Of a DNA stretch of 64,000 nt, positions 51,411 through 58,988 are shown in pieces. Made by a program: the position numbers and the translations under genes. Position 1 is the stretch's first letter, and every line of letters begins with the position of its first letter. The stretch is taken from positions 186,001 to 250,000 of the forward strand of contig NZ_JACGWV010000003.1 in assembly GCF_014137995.1 (NCBI RefSeq). The letters run 5' to 3'. The notes under the pieces are model-generated. The model was given only the letters and a program-made list of their open reading frames with translations. It made no database searches and was not told the DNA's origin. The stretch is from Promicromonospora sukumoe (GTDB taxonomy: Bacteria; Actinomycetota; Actinomycetes; Actinomycetales; Cellulomonadaceae).

Positions 51411-52743
51411 AGCTGTCGTCGGAGCGGGGGGCCCGCTGCTGGCTGCCGGGGGGCGGTGGCGGGGGCGGCGCACCCCAGGCGGGGGCGTCCCACACCGGCG
51501 CGGCCTGGGCCTCCTGCGCGTGGCCGGCGTCCTGCCCGGTCTCGTACGGGGCCCAGGGCTGCTGGTCGTACTGCGCTCCGGGCTGCTCGGTCGCGCTCGT
51601 GCCGTACGGCTCGGGGGCGGCCCCGTAGTTCGGGTCGTACGGGGCGTCGTAGCCGCCGGGCGGGGTCGGCGGCTGCGCGGCCTGGTGTTGTTGGGCGGGC
51701 TGCTGCGGTTCCAGCCAGGGCTGGGCGGACTCCGTCTGCCCCGACCAGGGTGGCGCGGCCTGGGTCTCCTGCGACCAGGGCTGGTCCGACCAGGGCCGGT
51801 CCAGGGCGCTGGGTGCCTGATAGGCCTGGGCGCCGTCGTGCGCCGTGCGGTCGTGCCCTGTGCGGTCGTGCGCTGTGGCCTCGTGCCCCGCGCGGTCGCG
51901 CCCCGTGCGGTCGTCGGCGGAGTCGTCCCGCCGGCTGTCGTAGCCGCGTCCGGCCGGGCCGAGGGCGTCGTAGGCGGCGTCGCGGAACCCCTGCGACCCG
52001 AACTCCTGCGACCCGAACTCCTGTGACCCGAGTCCTTGCGATCCGAGTCCCTGCGAACCGAACCCTTGCGACCCATGGGCCGGCGCGGTGTACGGAGCCT
52101 GGCCGAACGCGTCGTCCCGCCCGGGTGTCGGCGGGAGCGACGGGTAGGCGTCGACGTTCCGGCGGGCTGAGACCGCCGCGAACGTCGTGGTGGCCAGGTA
52201 CTGCTCGAACGGGACGTCGAAGGTCTCGTCGTGCGACCACGTCGAGTCCCACGGCTCGGCAACCGGGGCCTGCGCGGCCCGTCGTCCGCCGTCGGGCATC
52301 GGGGGCAGGCGGACCTCGCCCGAGCTGTGCCGTACGCGGTCGTGCATCTGCCCCACCCAGTTCAGGGCGAGCTCGAAGCGCATGGTGCCGAGGCCGTCCA
52401 CGCCCAGCTCGCCGCCGAGGGCGGGGTGCGGGTTGAACGTGTAGACGTCCTCCTCGCCGAGCGCCAGGCCGCGGCTCCGGGCGTCCCGGACCAGGTCGTC
52501 CATGAGGTACGTGGAGCGGCCGTCGGCGGACTCCAGCTCCGCGTACATGGTGACGGCGGAGTTCCAGCGCAGCTCGAGCGTGCCCTCGACGGTGTCCAGG
52601 AACCACCACCCGTCCAGGGACTCCAGGAAGATGTCGCCGAAGCAGGTGGCGAAGCGGGGGGTCTGCTCACGGATGCCCATCCACTGCCACGAGGCCAGCC
52701 CGAACTCGAAGGCAACCTTCGGGAAAGTCCGGAGCAGCTTCAT
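51376..52743 (-). CDS. DUF1851 (T6SS Tdi1 immunity-like) protein with long disordered repeat tail
   Basis: 455 residues. The first 150 resemble the DUF1851/Tdi1 immunity fold: FATCFGDIFLESLDGWWFLD, VDGLGTMRFELALNWVGQ. Thereafter the protein is low complexity: a repeat of six GSQ(G/E)(F/L) pentads near 225-250, a DRTGHDRTAHDG run near 275-300, then Pro/Gln/Trp-rich sequence with regularly spaced W (WSQETQAAPPW, WLEPQQPAQQ) and a final FTAWDDLWGRR. DUF1851 proteins are usually short and paired with toxins; none lies next door here. The tail suggests protein-protein contact. Function unknown. Confidence 0.7.
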   Translation of the reverse strand: MKLLRTFPKVAFEFGLASWQWMGIREQTPRFATCFGDIFLESLDGWWFLDTVEGTLELRWNSAVTMYAELESADGRSTYLMDDLVRDARSRGLALGEEDVYTFNPHPALGGELGVDGLGTMRFELALNWVGQMHDRVRHSSGEVRLPPMPDGGRRAAQAPVAEPWDSTWSHDETFDVPFEQYLATTTFAAVSARRNVDAYPSLPPTPGRDDAFGQAPYTAPAHGSQGFGSQGLGSQGLGSQEFGSQEFGSQGFRDAAYDALGPAGRGYDSRRDDSADDRTGRDRAGHEATAHDRTGHDRTAHDGAQAYQAPSALDRPWSDQPWSQETQAAPPWSGQTESAQPWLEPQQPAQQHQAAQPPTPPGGYDAPYDPNYGAAPEPYGTSATEQPGAQYDQQPWAPYETGQDAGHAQEAQAAPVWDAPAWGAPPPPPPPGSQQRAPRSDDSFTAWDDLWGRR

Positions 52744-52891
52744 GTCCGAATGAAACCACTTTCGGGTAAACGTCGGGAACCCCTACGTGACATCTTTGTT
52801 TCACCCTTAACGGGAGCGCGTCGGAGAGCTCGCGTGAGGCCCCTGGCGCGCACGGAACGGGAGTGTCAGGGGGAAGGCCTACCGTTTCCGC

Positions 52892-53428
52892 ATGAGCATC
52901 GAGGTACGCGACGCGGTCCCCGCCGAGTACGACGCCGTCGGCAAGATCGTCGCGGCGGCGTTCGCCGCGGACGGGCAGCTCGACGCGCCGGACTCCGTCT
53001 CCTACCGGGACGTGCTGCACGACGTCGCGGCACGGGCGGCCGCGGCGGAGATCATCGTCGCCCTGGACGACGGCGTGGTGGTCGGCGGCGTGACGTACGT
53101 GCCGCGGGGCGGTCCCATGGCCGACATCGCCGGGGACGGCGAGGCGGAGATCCGCATGCTCGGCGTCGCGCCAGACGCGCAGGGCCGGGGCGCCGGGTCC
53201 GCGCTGATGCGCGAGTGCCTCGCCCGGGCGGCGCGTGACGGCGGGACGGCCGCGGGCAGCGGCCGGGCGGCCGCGAGCACGCGGACCCGGCGCGTCGTCC
53301 TCTCCACCAACACCATCGCGCACGGCTCGCACCGGCTCTACGAGCGTCTCGGCTTCGTGCGCGACCCCGCCCGGGACTGGACGCCCGTGCCCGGCGTGGA
53401 CCTGCTCTGCTACGTGCTGGACCTGTAG
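52892..53428 (+). CDS. GNAT family N-acetyltransferase
   Basis: 178 residues from the ATG at 52892; TACCGT (52880-52885) lies six bases before, with no ribosome site, so probably leaderless. Acetyl-CoA binding motif IRMLGVAPDAQGRGAGSALM near residues 85-104 and the last strand LYERLGFVRDPARDW near 149-163 define a complete GNAT fold. The insert GGTAAGSGRAAASTRTRR near 115-130 is Gly/Ala-rich. Acceptor unknown. It is convergent with the EamA transporter three bases away. Confidence 0.85.
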   Translation: MSIEVRDAVPAEYDAVGKIVAAAFAADGQLDAPDSVSYRDVLHDVAARAAAAEIIVALDDGVVVGGVTYVPRGGPMADIAGDGEAEIRMLGVAPDAQGRGAGSALMRECLARAARDGGTAAGSGRAAASTRTRRVVLSTNTIAHGSHRLYERLGFVRDPARDWTPVPGVDLLCYVLDL

Positions 53429-53431
53429 CGG

Positions 53432-54361
53432 CTAGGCGCTCGCGCCGAACCGGGGCCGCCCCGGCCGGCCGGGCCGCCGCAGCAGCCCCGACGTGACGGC
53501 CACGCCCAGCAGAAGCAGCAGCCCGCCGCCGACCTCGGCCCCGTTCGGCACCTCGCCCTGTGCCAGCCAGGCCGCCGTCATGCCGACCACCGGCACCAGC
53601 ATGGTGAACGGCACCACCGCGCTCGCCCGGTGCCGGGCGAGCAGCGTGTTCCAGATGCCGTAGCCCACCAGGCTTGCCAGCCACGCGGTGTAGAGCGTGG
53701 ACAGCACGGCGGCCCAGGTCGGGTGCGTCAGCGAGTACCCGACGGCGGCAGGCCCGTCGAGCACCAGCGCGAGCGCGAACATCGGCACCGGGACCACGAG
53801 CGCCGACCACACGGTCATGGACAACCCGGCCAGCGGCGTCGGCCGGGCGCCGGTCACCTGCGCCGCTGACCCCAGCCGCCGCACGATCACGTTGCCCGTC
53901 GCCCACGACGCCGCGGCCCCGAGCGTGAGCAGGAACGCGAGGCCCGGGGTCGCGGCCGACCTGCCGAGCCCCACGATCACGAGCCCCGCCGCGCCGAGCA
54001 GCACGCCCACGAGCTGCGGCGTCGTCGGGCGCTCGCGGAGCGCGACGCTCGCGAACAGGACCGTGAGGACCACCTGCGCCTGGAGCACGAGCGAGGCCAG
54101 GCCGGGCGGCATGTCCAGCCAGATCGCGGTGTACATGAGGGCGAACTGGCCGAGGCTGAGGAACAGGCCCACGACCAGCACGTCCTTCATCGCCGCGGCG
54201 GGCCGGGGGACCAGGAAGATCGCGGGGACCAGCACCACCACGAAGCGGATCGCTAGGAAGAGCACCGGCGGCACGTCGTCGACGCCGATGTCGATCGCGA
54301 GGAAGTTGGTGCCCCAGATGATCATGACGAGCACGGCGAGGAGCGAGTGGCGCAGGGGCAT
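53432..54361 (-). CDS. EamA/DMT family permease
   Basis: 309 residues with ten membrane helices in two EamA repeats, the drug/metabolite transporter fold. It starts at the ATG at 54361 (PLRHSLLAVLVMIIWGTNFL, where I-W-G-T-N-F is the usual first-helix motif) and the second half opens with LGAAASWATGNVIVRRLG. Such proteins export amino acids or small metabolites; the substrate is unknown. The C-terminal tail is short and Arg/Pro/Gly-rich. It overlaps no neighbour and is divergent from the GH16 gene across 177 bases. Confidence 0.88.
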   Translation of the reverse strand: MPLRHSLLAVLVMIIWGTNFLAIDIGVDDVPPVLFLAIRFVVVLVPAIFLVPRPAAAMKDVLVVGLFLSLGQFALMYTAIWLDMPPGLASLVLQAQVVLTVLFASVALRERPTTPQLVGVLLGAAGLVIVGLGRSAATPGLAFLLTLGAAASWATGNVIVRRLGSAAQVTGARPTPLAGLSMTVWSALVVPVPMFALALVLDGPAAVGYSLTHPTWAAVLSTLYTAWLASLVGYGIWNTLLARHRASAVVPFTMLVPVVGMTAAWLAQGEVPNGAEVGGGLLLLLGVAVTSGLLRRPGRPGRPRFGASA

Positions 54362-54417
54362 GGCGTCATGGTCGGGCGCGCCGACGCTGTGCGTCCATCG
54401 CGTATCACTGGCTGATT

Positions 54418-54434
54418 GTTCAGTGGCGCTGAAC
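54418..54434. promoter_or_regulatory. Inverted repeat upstream of the GH16 gene
   Basis: GTTCAG TGGCG CTGAAC is a perfect 6-bp repeat with a five-base spacer, 104 bases before the GH16 start. It is a possible operator for the glucanase gene or for the divergent EamA gene. No LacI-type CG-centred core is present. Confidence 0.35.
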
Positions 54435-54538
54435 GGTGGTGGGCCCCTGACTACGTACTTTCACGATCTTGTTCCACACAGCGGGTGAAAAGTAGCGTCG
54501 ACGGCCACGGGAGACACATGTTCGCGAAGGAGCGTCCG

Positions 54539-55420
54539 ATGCGTAGCACCAGAAACCGCACCATCCGCACCACCGTCACGGCGACCGCCGCCCTGACGCT
54601 CGTCCTGTCCGCCTCGCTCGTCGCCTCCGCCGCGACGCAGAAGGTGCCCGACGGCGCGTCCGCGCCGTCCGCGCAGGACGCCGCGCCCGCCGCCGTCGGC
54701 GCCCTGACCTGGTCGGACGAGTTCGACGGCGCCGCGGGCGGCGCCCCCAACCCGGCCAACTGGAACCTGGAGACGGGTGCCGGCGGCTGGGGCAACAACG
54801 AGCTGCAGAACTACACGAGCTCGCGGGACAACTCGGCCCTGGACGGCAACGGCAATCTCGTCATCACGGCCCGCCAGGACGGGAACGGCGGCTACACGTC
54901 GGCGCGCCTGACCACCGCGGGCAAGGTGGAGCCCACCTACGGCCGCGTCGAGGCCCGCATCAAGATCCCGCGCGGGCAGGGCATCTGGCCCGCCTTCTGG
55001 ATGCTCGGCGGTCAGATCGACTCCGGCGTGCCGTGGCCGAACTCCGGCGAGATCGACATCATGGAGAACGTCGGCTTCGAGCCGCACATGGTGCACGGCA
55101 CCATCCACGGTCCCGGGTACTCCGGGGGCAGCGGGATCGGCGGCTCGTACACGCACCCGCAGGGCTGGTCCTTCGCCGACGACTTCCACACGTTCGCGGT
55201 GGACCGCGAGCCCGGCCGCATCACCTGGTCGGTCGACGGGAACGTCTACCAGACCCGCTCCACCGCCGACGTCGGCGGCAACCAGTGGGTCTTCGACCAG
55301 CCGTTCTTCATGCTGCTGAACGTCGCGGTGGGCGGCAACTGGCCCGGCTACCCCGACGGCACCACCCAGTTCCCGCAGCAGATGGTCGTCGACTACGTCC
55401 GCGTCTACGACCAGGGCTGA
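54539..55420 (+). CDS. Secreted glycoside hydrolase family 16 endo-beta-1,3-glucanase (laminarinase)
   Basis: 293 residues from the ATG at 54539, with GAAGGAG at 54525-54531; longer readings start in the leader. A signal peptide (RNRTIRTTVTATAALTLVLS, cleavage after SAAT or similar near 33) is followed by a GH16 jelly roll. The catalytic signature EIDIME has nucleophile Glu171, Asp173 and acid/base Glu176. WSDEFDGAAG, NWNLETGAGGWGNNELQNYT and WPAFWMLGG are characteristic of bacterial laminarinases. It acts on beta-1,3-glucans such as fungal wall glucan or laminarin. No carbohydrate-binding module is present. It ends at a family C palindrome. Confidence 0.95.
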   Translation: MRSTRNRTIRTTVTATAALTLVLSASLVASAATQKVPDGASAPSAQDAAPAAVGALTWSDEFDGAAGGAPNPANWNLETGAGGWGNNELQNYTSSRDNSALDGNGNLVITARQDGNGGYTSARLTTAGKVEPTYGRVEARIKIPRGQGIWPAFWMLGGQIDSGVPWPNSGEIDIMENVGFEPHMVHGTIHGPGYSGGSGIGGSYTHPQGWSFADDFHTFAVDREPGRITWSVDGNVYQTRSTADVGGNQWVFDQPFFMLLNVAVGGNWPGYPDGTTQFPQQMVVDYVRVYDQG

Positions 55421-55429
55421 CCACCCCGA

Positions 55430-55479
55430 CACGTGTCAGACGTACAGGTCACAGGAGGGACCTGTACGTCTGACACGTG
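55430..55479. terminator. Inverted repeat, family C copy 3
   Basis: Arms CACGTGTCAGACGTACAGGT C (21 bases, 55430-55450 and 55459-55479) with loop ACAGGAGG. It lies nine bases past the GH16 stop and before the purL promoter (TAGACT near 55497). The stem body equals copies 1 and 2. Confidence 0.75.
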
Positions 55480-55551
55480 GTGGCGGGCCCACGTCGTAGA
55501 CTGGTTGGGCGCTCCGGCGCCCAGAAACCTACCCCGCACGCGAGGAACTAC

Positions 55552-57891
55552 ATGACCGCGCCCGCGTCCCAGGCACCCTCCCGCCCGACTCCCGCCGTTC
55601 CGTCACTGGACACGGTCGAGGCCGCCGCCGCCACACCCGACGAGGTGCAGCCGTACGGCGAGCTCGGACTCAAGGAGGACGAGTACCAGCGCATCAAGGA
55701 CATCCTGGGCCGCCGCCCCACCGCGGCCGAGCTCGCGATGTACTCCGTGATGTGGAGCGAGCACTGCTCGTACAAGTCGTCGAAGGTGCACCTGAGCAAG
55801 TTCGGCGAGAAGGTGACCGACGAGATGAAGGAGCACCTCCTCGTCGGCATCGGTGAGAACGCCGGCGTCGTCGACATCGGCGACGGCTGGGCCGTCACCT
55901 TCAAGGTCGAGTCGCACAACCACCCGTCGTTCGTCGAGCCCTACCAGGGCGCCGCGACCGGTGTGGGCGGCATCGTCCGCGACATCATCTCGATGGGCGC
56001 GCGCCCCGTGGCCGTCATGGACCAGCTGCGCTTCGGCGCCGTCGACCACCCCGACACCGCGCGCGTCGTGCACGGCGTCGTCTCGGGCGTGGGCGGCTAC
56101 GGCAACTCCCTCGGCCTGCCGAACATCGGCGGCGAGCTCGTCTTCGACGGCTCCTACCAGGGCAACCCGCTGGTCAACGCCCTCTGCCTGGGCGTGCTGC
56201 GGCACGAGGACATTCACCTCGCCAACGCGACCGGCCTCGGCAACAAGGTCGTCCTGTTCGGCGCCCGCACGGGCGGCGACGGCATCGGCGGCGCCTCGAT
56301 CCTGGCCTCCGAGACCTTCGAGGACGGCGTCCCCGCCAAGCGCCCGAGCGTGCAGGTCGGTGACCCCTTCATGGAGAAGGTGCTCATCGAGTGCTGCCTG
56401 GAGCTGTTCTCGGCCAAGGTCGTCGAGGGAATCCAGGACCTCGGCGCGGCCGGCATCTCCTGCGCCACCTCGGAGCTCGCGTCCAACGGTGACGGCGGCA
56501 TGCACGTCGACCTCGACGACGTGCTGCTGCGCGACCCCACGCTGAACGCCGGCGAGATCCTCATGTCGGAGTCGCAGGAGCGCATGATGGCCGTCGTCCG
56601 GCCCGACCAGCTCGACGCGTTCCTCGCGATCACGGGCAAGTGGGAGGTCGAGACCGCCGTCATCGGCGAGGTCAACGGCTCCGGCCGCCTCACGATCGAC
56701 CACCACGGCCAGCGGATCGTGGACGTCGACCCCAAGACCGTCGCGCACGAGGGGCCCGTGTACGAGCGCCCCTACGCGCGTCCCGAGTGGCAGGACGGCC
56801 TGCAGGCCGACTCGACGACGGCCGCGGGACTCGCCCGCCCGTCGTCCGGCGAGGAGCTGCGCCAGACCGCGCTCACGCTCCTGGCCTCGCCCAACCTCGC
56901 CTCCAAGGAGTGGGTCACCAACCAGTACGACCGCTTCGTCCAGGGCAACACGGCGCTCGCCCAGCCCGACGACGGCGGCGTGATCCGCGTCGACGAGTCC
57001 ACCGGGCTCGGCGTCGCGCTCGCGACCGACGCCAACGGCCGGTACGGCAAGCTCGACCCGCGTGCGGGTGCCGCGCTGGCGCTCGCGGAGGCGTACCGGA
57101 ACGTCGCCACGTCCGGCGCCGAGCCGCTCGCGGTGACGGACTGCCTCAACTTCGGCTCCCCGGAGCACCCGGACTCGATGTGGCAGCTCGTCGAGGCGAT
57201 CGAGGGCCTCGCCGACGCGTGCCAGGAGCTCGGCGTCCCCGTCACCGGCGGCAACGTCTCGCTGTACAACGGCACGGGCGAGCCCGGCCAGATCGACTCG
57301 TCGATCCACCCCACCCCCGTGGTGGGCGTGCTCGGCGTGCTCGACGACGTGAGCACCGCGCTGTCCTCCGGCTGGCAGACCGAGGGGCTCTCGCTGCTCC
57401 TGCTCGGCACCACGCGCGACGAGCTCGACGGCTCGGCCTGGGCCGACGTCGTTCACTCGCACCTCGGTGGCGTGCCGCCGCGGGTGGACCTGGCCGCCGA
57501 GAAGGCGCTGGCCTCGGCGCTCGTCGAGGCGCGGAAGACCGGCCTCGCGGCCGCCGCGCACGACCTGTCCGAGGGCGGCCTCGTCCAGACGCTGATCGAG
57601 TCCTCGCTGCGGTTCGGCGTCGGCGCCTCGGTGGCGCTGGAGGGCGTGACGGGCCGCGACAAGGTGGACCCGTTCGTGGCGCTGTTCTCGGAGTCGACCG
57701 GCCGCGTCGTCGTCGCCGTCGACCCGGAGCACGAGGGCGAGCTGACCCACCTGGCCGAGGACGCCGGCGTGCCGGTGCTCCGCCTGGGCACCACCGGCGG
57801 CGACGCCGTGGTGGTCGAGGGCCACTTCGAGATCCCGCTGGCCGAGGCCCGCGAGGCGCACGAGGCGACCCTCCCGCGCATCTTCGGCTGA
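55552..57891 (+). CDS. purL: Phosphoribosylformylglycinamidine synthase subunit PurL
   Basis: 779 residues from the ATG at 55552 (CGAGGAAC upstream); a longer reading enters the palindrome. This is the short bacterial PurL that works with PurS and PurQ. Motifs: [19 protein letters not shown] near residues 63-81 with the catalytic His, [20 protein letters not shown] near 115-134 (ATP/metal site), [14 protein letters not shown], and [17 protein letters not shown] in the second half. It converts FGAR to FGAM using ammonia from PurQ. It is monocistronic here and far from purSQ, which is unusual. Confidence 0.97.
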   Translation: MTAPASQAPSRPTPAVPSLDTVEAAAATPDEVQPYGELGLKEDEYQRIKDILGRRPTAAELAMYSVMWSEHCSYKSSKVHLSKFGEKVTDEMKEHLLVGIGENAGVVDIGDGWAVTFKVESHNHPSFVEPYQGAATGVGGIVRDIISMGARPVAVMDQLRFGAVDHPDTARVVHGVVSGVGGYGNSLGLPNIGGELVFDGSYQGNPLVNALCLGVLRHEDIHLANATGLGNKVVLFGARTGGDGIGGASILASETFEDGVPAKRPSVQVGDPFMEKVLIECCLELFSAKVVEGIQDLGAAGISCATSELASNGDGGMHVDLDDVLLRDPTLNAGEILMSESQERMMAVVRPDQLDAFLAITGKWEVETAVIGEVNGSGRLTIDHHGQRIVDVDPKTVAHEGPVYERPYARPEWQDGLQADSTTAAGLARPSSGEELRQTALTLLASPNLASKEWVTNQYDRFVQGNTALAQPDDGGVIRVDESTGLGVALATDANGRYGKLDPRAGAALALAEAYRNVATSGAEPLAVTDCLNFGSPEHPDSMWQLVEAIEGLADACQELGVPVTGGNVSLYNGTGEPGQIDSSIHPTPVVGVLGVLDDVSTALSSGWQTEGLSLLLLGTTRDELDGSAWADVVHSHLGGVPPRVDLAAEKALASALVEARKTGLAAAAHDLSEGGLVQTLIESSLRFGVGASVALEGVTGRDKVDPFVALFSESTGRVVVAVDPEHEGELTHLAEDAGVPVLRLGTTGGDAVVVEGHFEIPLAEAREAHEATLPRIFG

Positions 57892-57909
57892 CGCGTCGGC
57901 GGACCCGTA

Positions 57910-57950
57910 GGGGCCGGACCGGCCGGGGAGACCCGGTGGTCCGGCCCCTT
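57910..57950 (+). terminator. Terminator after purL
   Basis: GGGGCCGGACC and GGTCCGGCCCC form an 11-base stem (57910-57920, 57938-57948) with a 17-base GC-rich loop, followed by TT. It lies 18 bases past the purL stop. Confidence 0.65.
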
Positions 57951-57974
57951 CCCGTCACCCGATAGGGTCCGGGG

Positions 57975-58940
57975 GTGCGATTTGTCCGTGGCGTCCTGTC
58001 CCTCGTGCTCTGGGTCATCTCGATCCCCGTGCTCCTCGTCGCGCTGGCCCGGGTGCTCCCGTTCGACCACGTGGTGCCCTTGCCCCAGCTCGCGGCGTTC
58101 ACGCCCTGGGCGACCATCGCGGCACTGCCGCTGCTGATCGTCGCCCTGTTCTCGCGCCGCTGGGTGCTGACCTCGCTGCTCGGGGTCTCCTTCGCGGGCT
58201 TCCTGTACTGGATGGCGCCCTTCTTCCTGCCGCCGGACACGTCTACGGCCGCTGACCCGGCCGACGCCGGCACGGTGCGGGTCATGACGGTGAACGCGCT
58301 GTACGGGCAGGCCGACGCCGAGACCGTGGTCCGCCTCGTCGGCTCCCAGAACGTCGAGGTGCTGTCGGTCCAGGAGCTCACCCCGGACTTCGCGCAGGCT
58401 CTCACGGACGCCGGCCTCGACGACCTGCTGCCGCACAGCTTCACCGTCCCCGCCGAGGACACCCCGGCGGGCAGCGGGCTCTGGTCCACGACCGAGCTCC
58501 GGGAGGTCGAGCAGCAGCGCGGCTCGACCTTCGCGATGCCGTCGGCCCTGGTCGACGTCGGTGGCACCGACGTCCGGGTCACCGTGGTGCACCCGTACCC
58601 GCCGATGCCGGCCGAGACCACCACGTGGCACACCGAGCTGGCCGAGCTCGCGGAGCGGGTCCACTCGGACACCACCACCCCGCAGATCCTGGCCGGCGAC
58701 TTCAACGCGACGTACGACCACGCGAGCTTCCGGGACCTGCTCGGCTCGCGCTTCCTGGACGCCAGCCGTGAGTGGGGCGCGGGCCCCGCCGTGACCTGGC
58801 CGGAGGGCAGCCAGGTCCCCGCGCTCCTCGCGCTGGACCACGTGGTGGTGGAGAAGGACATGCCCGTCTCCGACGTCGTCTCGATGGAGGTCTCGGGGAC
58901 CGACCACCGGGCGCTGGTGGCGACCGTCGTCGTCGAATAG
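57975..58940 (+). CDS. Membrane-anchored endonuclease/exonuclease/phosphatase family protein
   Basis: 321 residues from a GTG at 57975, six bases after TAGGGT (57963-57968), so leaderless. Three membrane helices in the first 90 residues (VLSLVLWVISIPVLLVAL, WATIAALPLLIVALF, LLGVSFAGFLYWMAPFF) are followed by an extracytoplasmic EEP domain: VMTVNALYGQADAETVV, VEVLSVQELTPDF (metal Glu), LAGDFNATYDHASF (Asp/Asn), and SGTDHRALVATVV (His). This class includes secreted phosphodiesterases and nucleases. The active site would face outside the cell. Substrate unknown. Confidence 0.85.
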   Translation: MRFVRGVLSLVLWVISIPVLLVALARVLPFDHVVPLPQLAAFTPWATIAALPLLIVALFSRRWVLTSLLGVSFAGFLYWMAPFFLPPDTSTAADPADAGTVRVMTVNALYGQADAETVVRLVGSQNVEVLSVQELTPDFAQALTDAGLDDLLPHSFTVPAEDTPAGSGLWSTTELREVEQQRGSTFAMPSALVDVGGTDVRVTVVHPYPPMPAETTTWHTELAELAERVHSDTTTPQILAGDFNATYDHASFRDLLGSRFLDASREWGAGPAVTWPEGSQVPALLALDHVVVEKDMPVSDVVSMEVSGTDHRALVATVVVE

Positions 58941-58988
58941 CACAGCGACACCGCGCGGTGAGCGCGGAACCGGCTTATGTTCGCAGTT

